DNA of 10,047 bases, from contig DZBC01000061.1 of NCBI GenBank assembly GCA_022729835.1, positions 1 to 10,047 on the forward strand. Direction: 5' to 3'. Origin of the DNA: Sulfuricurvum sp. (GTDB taxonomy: Bacteria > Campylobacterota > Campylobacteria > Campylobacterales > Sulfurimonadaceae). A program made the position numbers and the translations under genes. The notes beneath the pieces are model-generated. The model had not been told where the DNA came from. It searched no databases and saw only the letters and a program-made list of their open reading frames with translations. Positions 6,815 to 10,047 of this stretch are shown piece by piece (positions within the stretch are counted from its first letter, which is position 1; every line of letters starts with the position of its first letter).

Positions 6815-7611
6815 GGTGCTTTCTCCGAACTGTTTTGGTCGAATGCTACGCTCTTGGCACTCATTTTTGATTTGAGGTAGGGTTCTAGTTTCGAATTTTT
6901 GGGATTGTTTAATGCGATCAGCTCCAGATAATAGCGGTCATAATCTTCGATGACGTCGCTCCCCTCCCCAAACCAGTTGGCATCGATCTTCTCGATGCGC
7001 GAGTGAAAAGGAAGCATTCGCGTTCCGATAGGAAATGAAGTGGGCGTGATCTCCAACAGCGCGAGGCTTCGGCAGTCAAGGGTGAAGAGGGCTTCTTGTG
7101 CGTAGATGTAAAGAAGTCCGACGGCGTTCATGGTGCAGAACTCTTGAATATCACTGCTTTGCGGACTGGGGTGACCTTGGTAGGAGAGGAAGGCTGCAAA
7201 GGTGTCGGGATGCACCCAATCAAGCGTCGTGATGCGTTTGGTGAGGGCGTAGTAGGCGTCATCGCCAGGAGCGAGCAGCAAGGCGCGTTCGTAGCCGTAA
7301 GCCAAAACGACGTTGTCGCCCTCTTGCACGCCCCAGCGCCCTTGAGGCAAAGAGGGCTGGATCAGTTCATCAAAAGTCAAAAGTGAGAGGGTCGCTTCGC
7401 GCGTCTCCTCATCAAAGGAAGTGACGACGCAGCGTGAGAGGATGGTGCTGTGGCCCGCATCGAAGCGGCGCAATACGACACCACTTACACCCACGTCGAT
7501 AGCATCGATGGAGATGACCGCTTGATACGGGGTGATGAGGCGTAGCACAGGGCTTTCGACGGCACCGCCCATAAGTAACATAGGAAGAAACAAAAAGAGC
7601 AAATAGCGCAC
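6811..7611 (-). CDS. Exported protein with a PgbA-N-like domain (plasminogen-binding protein N-terminal family)
   Basis: A 266-residue product with a signal-peptide-like N terminus (MRYLLFLFLPMLLMGG, cleavage likely near 16-20), so it probably acts in the periplasm or cell envelope. It resembles, from memory of the family, the N-terminal domain of H. pylori PgbA: a beta-rich stretch early on, then FCTMNAVGLLYIY (158-170) and DANWFGEGSDVIEDYDRYYL (210-229). It lacks the long charged C-terminal region of H. pylori PgbA that ends in lysine and is tied to plasminogen binding, so a host-binding role should not be assumed. It starts with GTG at 7611-7609; the sequence TAAGG lies 7 nt upstream and an in-frame TAA at 7623-7621 excludes a longer form. 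First gene of the operon with glcD and the YihY-family gene. The family call is moderate; export is likely. Confidence 0.7.
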   Translation of the reverse strand: MRYLLFLFLPMLLMGGAVESPVLRLITPYQAVISIDAIDVGVSGVVLRRFDAGHSTILSRCVVTSFDEETREATLSLLTFDELIQPSLPQGRWGVQEGDNVVLAYGYERALLLAPGDDAYYALTKRITTLDWVHPDTFAAFLSYQGHPSPQSSDIQEFCTMNAVGLLYIYAQEALFTLDCRSLALLEITPTSFPIGTRMLPFHSRIEKIDANWFGEGSDVIEDYDRYYLELIALNNPKNSKLEPYLKSKMSAKSVAFDQNSSEKAP

Positions 7612-7618
7612 GAATAAA

Positions 7619-7623
7619 CCTTA
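7619..7623 (-). promoter_or_regulatory. Ribosome binding site (TAAGG) of the PgbA-N-like gene, overlapping a palindrome copy
   Basis: On the minus strand TAAGG lies 7 nt before the GTG start. Its first three bases are the last three of the TTACATGTAA copy at 7621-7630. It supports the GTG start over any downstream candidate. Confidence 0.55.
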
Positions 7624-7630
7624 CATGTAA
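7621..7630. repeat. TTACATGTAA palindrome, copy 7 (intergenic, 5' leader of the minus operon)
   Basis: Exact copy in the divergent intergenic region, the only one outside coding sequence. It lies between the predicted transcription start (near 7638) and the GTG start at 7611, and overlaps the ribosome binding site. It is flanked by CC and AG. Confidence 0.9.
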
Positions 7631-7644
7631 AGTATTGAGAGGGG

Positions 7645-7650
7645 ATTATA
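7645..7650 (-). promoter_or_regulatory. -10 box (TATAAT) of the minus-strand operon
   Basis: Minus-strand TATAAT at 7650-7645 is a perfect sigma-70 -10 hexamer, preceded by a GT-rich run (TTGTTGTG). The predicted start of transcription is near 7638, giving a leader of about 27 nt before the GTG start at 7611. No good -35 is seen at 16-18 bp, which is common in Campylobacterota. It would drive the PgbA-N-like gene, glcD and the YihY-family gene. Confidence 0.65.
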
Positions 7651-7703
7651 CACAACAATGACTTGTGCTATCGGCGCAATAAGGGACTGTTTCGATTGGA
7701 TAA

Positions 7704-7730
7704 GCATACTTTTGGTACTCTTGCATACTT
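7704..7730 (+). repeat. Direct repeat GCATACTT (7704-7711 and 7723-7730) upstream of the M23 peptidase gene
   Basis: Two identical 8-bp copies start 19 bp apart, close to two helical turns, and 28-54 bp before the ATG at 7758. They could be operator half-sites, or one may contain a poor -10 box (CATACT). No strong promoter for the M23-mgtE pair was found, so the promoter probably lies in or beside these repeats. They could also be chance. Confidence 0.3.
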
Positions 7731-7757
7731 GTTATCTTCTCTCCGGAAATATTGATT

Positions 7758-8945
7758 ATGCGCATAATTTTGCTCTTTTTTTCGTTAATTTACTCACTTT
7801 CGGCGCATCAGGTAGCGTATGAACGCTGGGGCGACGGAGAGACCTTTTTGACCTTTTTGGAGCGGCACAATCTGCCATCTTCTGTCTACTATGATCTTGA
7901 CGATGAGGACAAGACCCTCACAGAAGAGATTATCACCGGTTTCAATTATCAGGTTATGCGTGACGATCAGGGGCGCGTTGTGCAAGCCCTTATTCCCATC
8001 AATGATGAACTGCAGTTGCACCTTACATGTAACGACGGAGCCTGTAGTGTTGCCCCCATTCCGATCGAATCGCAGGTGCGCCGCGAGGCCTTTATGCTTG
8101 AAATCAATAACTCCCCTTATTACGACATCGAAAAAGCCACGGGTTCCAAGGCGCTGGCGCAGATTTTTGTAGGCGGGTTCAAAAACTCGCTCAATTTTCG
8201 TCGTGATCTGCAAAAAGGGGATCGACTGGTGATGGTCTACGAGCAGAGATATCGCTTCGGCAAACCCTTCTCGATGCCCAAACTGCTATCGACGATGATT
8301 GAGATGCGGGGGAAACGTTATGGTATCTATCTGCATGAAGATGATCGCTATTATGACCAAAGCGGAGCACAAGTTGAAGGATTTTTGCTCGCTACTCCGG
8401 TGCGCAATGCCCGCATTAGCTCGCGCTTTACTAAGCGACGTTTTCATCCGGTGCTCAAGCGTTATCGCGCACATTTGGGCGTGGACTATGCCGCGCGCAG
8501 CGGCACACCGATCATGGCTGCGGGCAACGGCAAGGTCATCTATGCCGGGTACAATAGAGGCTATGGCAATGTCGTCAAGATCAATCATGAAGGCAGTTAC
8601 ACAACACTCTATGCCCATATGACTTCATTCAAAAAAGGGATCAAAAACGGCATGCGCGTAAAGCAAGGCGAAGTGATCGGCTATGTCGGCTCTACCGGAC
8701 TGTCTACCGGACCGCATTTGCATTTTGGACTCTACAAAAATGGTAATGCGATCAATCCTGAGAGTGTTGTACAGGTGGCGACAAACGCACTTTCGGGCAA
8801 GCAGCGCAGTGCGTTCATGCAGATCAAAAAAAAGTATGATCAGGAGTTTGACACCCATTTAGAGACCCAGACTGCACCATCACGTTTTGATGACTTCCAA
8901 TATGTATATTATTTGAGCGAAGATAGTAAAAAAGAGGCATTATGA
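7758..8945 (+). CDS. Secreted M23 (LytM) peptidoglycan metallopeptidase, Csd3/HdpA-like
   Basis: A 395-residue exported enzyme that trims peptidoglycan peptides; H. pylori Csd3/HdpA, a similar-sized relative, is a D,D-endopeptidase and D,D-carboxypeptidase needed for helical shape. The N terminus is a clean signal peptide (RIILLFFSLIYSLSA then HQ). Residues about 17-200 form the family's N-terminal region, which blocks the active site in Csd3. The LytM domain (about 205-335) has the zinc ligands H239 and D243 (HLGVD) and H322 (HLHFG), with H287 (YAH) and H320 as catalytic histidines, so it looks active. ATG at 7758 is preferred to TTG at 7752: GGAA at 7745-7748 is 9 nt before the ATG but too close to the TTG. 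A palindrome copy lies at residues 89-92. The TGA overlaps the mgtE ATG by 4 nt. It is divergent from the PgbA-N-like gene. Confidence 0.9.
   Translation: MRIILLFFSLIYSLSAHQVAYERWGDGETFLTFLERHNLPSSVYYDLDDEDKTLTEEIITGFNYQVMRDDQGRVVQALIPINDELQLHLTCNDGACSVAPIPIESQVRREAFMLEINNSPYYDIEKATGSKALAQIFVGGFKNSLNFRRDLQKGDRLVMVYEQRYRFGKPFSMPKLLSTMIEMRGKRYGIYLHEDDRYYDQSGAQVEGFLLATPVRNARISSRFTKRRFHPVLKRYRAHLGVDYAARSGTPIMAAGNGKVIYAGYNRGYGNVVKINHEGSYTTLYAHMTSFKKGIKNGMRVKQGEVIGYVGSTGLSTGPHLHFGLYKNGNAINPESVVQVATNALSGKQRSAFMQIKKKYDQEFDTHLETQTAPSRFDDFQYVYYLSEDSKKEAL
8023..8032. repeat. TTACATGTAA palindrome, copy 8 (in M23 peptidase gene)
   Basis: Exact copy read in a different frame from the comEC and priA copies: CTT ACA TGT AAC (Leu-Thr-Cys-Asn). 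It falls in the N-terminal region, well away from the catalytic residues. The change of frame argues that the DNA, not a peptide, is conserved. Confidence 0.9.
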
Positions 8946-10047
8946 AGCATTATTCGGAGATGCGGCAGCCCTTTGAACTCTTTTTTCAAGATAGCGAAGG
9001 CAATACCCTGCATCCTAGTGAGATTGCCTACTTACTGAAAAATTTGCGTAAAAAAGAGCATGCCGTATTTTTGGAGATGCTTGAGAAAATTCCCAGAGAC
9101 ATTTTGGGTGAAGTACTGCTGGAGCTACCCGAAGACGCCAAAGACGACGCTATAGGACATATTTCATCACAGGAGCTGGCAGCGGCGATCGATGATCTTG
9201 AATCGGACGACGCGACTGAATTGGTTGAGGATATTCAGGCCTTCAATCAAGAGAAGTCGCTAGAGGTGCTCGATCATCTCGATGAGGAGTATCAAGAAGA
9301 CATCGAAAAGCTCAGCCGCTACGGCGACGATCAGGCGGGCGGATGGATGCAGACCGAGCTCTTCGATGCCACGCTTGATGAGAGCCTGCAAAGCTCCATC
9401 GACCGCTTTCGTCGCCTCAAGGCGGAAGGCGAATTACACAACATTTATCAGGTCTATATCGTTAACGAAAAGCGCCGATTGATCGCAGCCATTGCGCTGG
9501 AAAATCTGATTCTTTATGATTTTTCTAAAAGCTATCGGGATATTTTGGAGACCAAAGAGTTTCGCAGCGTCGAAGCGACTGAGGATATTCACAAAGTCGC
9601 TTTGATGTTTGAGCAATACGACTTGGCCGTCTTGCCGGTGGTGGATCATCAGGGGAGGCTGGTGGGACGTATCACTTCAGATGATATTTACGACCTGATC
9701 GAAGAGCGCGCTACCGAGCAGATCTATAACCTTGCGGGGGTCAATGACGACGCAGAGTATGAAGAGAAGTTTATGGGGATTTTCAAGAAGCGCTCTGCGT
9801 GGCTTTTTTTGAATCTGCTTACGGCAATTTTGGCCTCATGGGTCATTGGACTGTTTGATGCGACACTCGCCGCCTTTATACCGCTGGCTATTTTGATGCC
9901 CATTGTTGCTTCGATGGGGGGCAATGCGGGGACGCAGACGCTCACCGTTATGGTGCGCCGTCTCGCACTTGGTGAGATTGATGGTGAAAATGCCAAAGCC
10001 GCGATGCAAAAAGAGGCAGGCGTGGCACTGCTCAACGGGCTGCTGTT
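8942..10047 (+). CDS. mgtE: MgtE-type magnesium transporter/channel, 3' end outside window
   Basis: MgtE is a dimeric inner-membrane Mg2+ channel gated by its own cytoplasmic magnesium sensor. The first 368 residues are present, of a usual length near 450. An acidic N-terminal helical domain (about 25-125) is followed by two CBS domains: the first opens with YGDDQAGGWMQT (127-138), the second contains YDLAVLPVVDHQGRLVGRIT (226-245) and ends near DDIYDLIEERATEQIYNLAG. A long connecting helix leads to the first membrane segment (about 286-305), and the pore signature ASMGGNAGTQTLTVMVR is at 323-339. The remaining helices, including the pore acidic residue, lie beyond the window. The ATG overlaps the M23 TGA by 4 nt (ATGA), so the two are probably co-translated. 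No sign of disruption. Confidence 0.93.
   Translation, partial: MKHYSEMRQPFELFFQDSEGNTLHPSEIAYLLKNLRKKEHAVFLEMLEKIPRDILGEVLLELPEDAKDDAIGHISSQELAAAIDDLESDDATELVEDIQAFNQEKSLEVLDHLDEEYQEDIEKLSRYGDDQAGGWMQTELFDATLDESLQSSIDRFRRLKAEGELHNIYQVYIVNEKRRLIAAIALENLILYDFSKSYRDILETKEFRSVEATEDIHKVALMFEQYDLAVLPVVDHQGRLVGRITSDDIYDLIEERATEQIYNLAGVNDDAEYEEKFMGIFKKRSAWLFLNLLTAILASWVIGLFDATLAAFIPLAILMPIVASMGGNAGTQTLTVMVRRLALGEIDGENAKAAMQKEAGVALLNGLL

Noticed and set aside
74..8032. The palindrome as a simple transcription-factor operator
   Set aside because: Only one of eight copies is near a promoter; the rest are deep inside genes. Local regulatory use is kept as a possibility for the copy at 7621 only.
74..8032. 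The palindrome as a hairpin terminator or mobile-element end
   Set aside because: The core is too short for a stable stem once a loop is allowed, no T-tract follows, and there are no flanking target duplications or transposase genes.
7752..8945. TTG start for the M23 peptidase
   Set aside because: The nearest Shine-Dalgarno-like GGAA is only 3 nt from the TTG but 9 nt from the ATG at 7758, and the signal peptide is cleaner from the ATG.
1..10047. Defence system, prophage, insertion sequence or CRISPR array
   Set aside because: All sizeable frames are explained by housekeeping or envelope genes, no regularly spaced repeats of CRISPR length occur, and no transposase, integrase or tRNA was seen.

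Overview
The window is ordinary, gene-dense chromosome from a member of the Campylobacterota (the former Epsilonproteobacteria), from a fairly GC-rich lineage. Three things point there: a DnaB with a charged insert near its C terminus like that of Helicobacter; an IspG with the variant motif MGCVVNAIGEA; and a gene order (comEC, YihY family, glcD, PgbA-N family, M23 peptidase) that, from memory, resembles Campylobacter jejuni and Helicobacter pylori loci. The genus cannot be fixed from the sequence alone.

Layout. Left (2-4667, + strand): the 3' part of priA (replication restart helicase), then ispG (isoprenoid precursor synthesis), dnaB (replicative helicase) and comEC (inner-membrane DNA uptake channel). 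ispG, dnaB and comEC are joined by 1-nt stop/start overlaps. Middle (4560-7611, - strand): an operon, in transcription order, of a PgbA-N-domain envelope protein, glcD (FAD-linked glycolate/lactate oxidase subunit) and a YihY/UPF0761 membrane protein, joined by 4-nt overlaps. The YihY gene converges on comEC and overlaps its 3' end by 108 nt. A 146-bp divergent intergenic region (7612-7757) holds a clear -10 box for the minus operon. Right (7758-10047, + strand): a secreted M23/LytM peptidoglycan peptidase of the Csd3/HdpA type, coupled by a 4-nt overlap to mgtE (CBS-domain magnesium transporter/channel), which runs off the window. No tRNA, rRNA, insertion sequence, CRISPR array or clear intrinsic terminator was seen, and no gene-free stretch exceeds 300 bases.

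The most striking signal is not a gene. The 10-bp perfect palindrome TTACATGTAA occurs seven times exactly and once with one mismatch. By chance about 0.005-0.01 copies would be expected in 10 kb. Copies lie in different reading frames, in coding and non-coding DNA, and five of the eight lie in comEC, where they account for 4 of the 5 TTA codons and 4 of the 5 GTA codons. This suggests selection on the DNA itself. A DNA uptake sequence, a HIP1-like iterated palindrome, or a site for a genome-wide methylase or chromosome-organising protein are the leading explanations. One copy overlaps the ribosome binding site of the minus-strand operon, and another supplies that operon's last stop codon.
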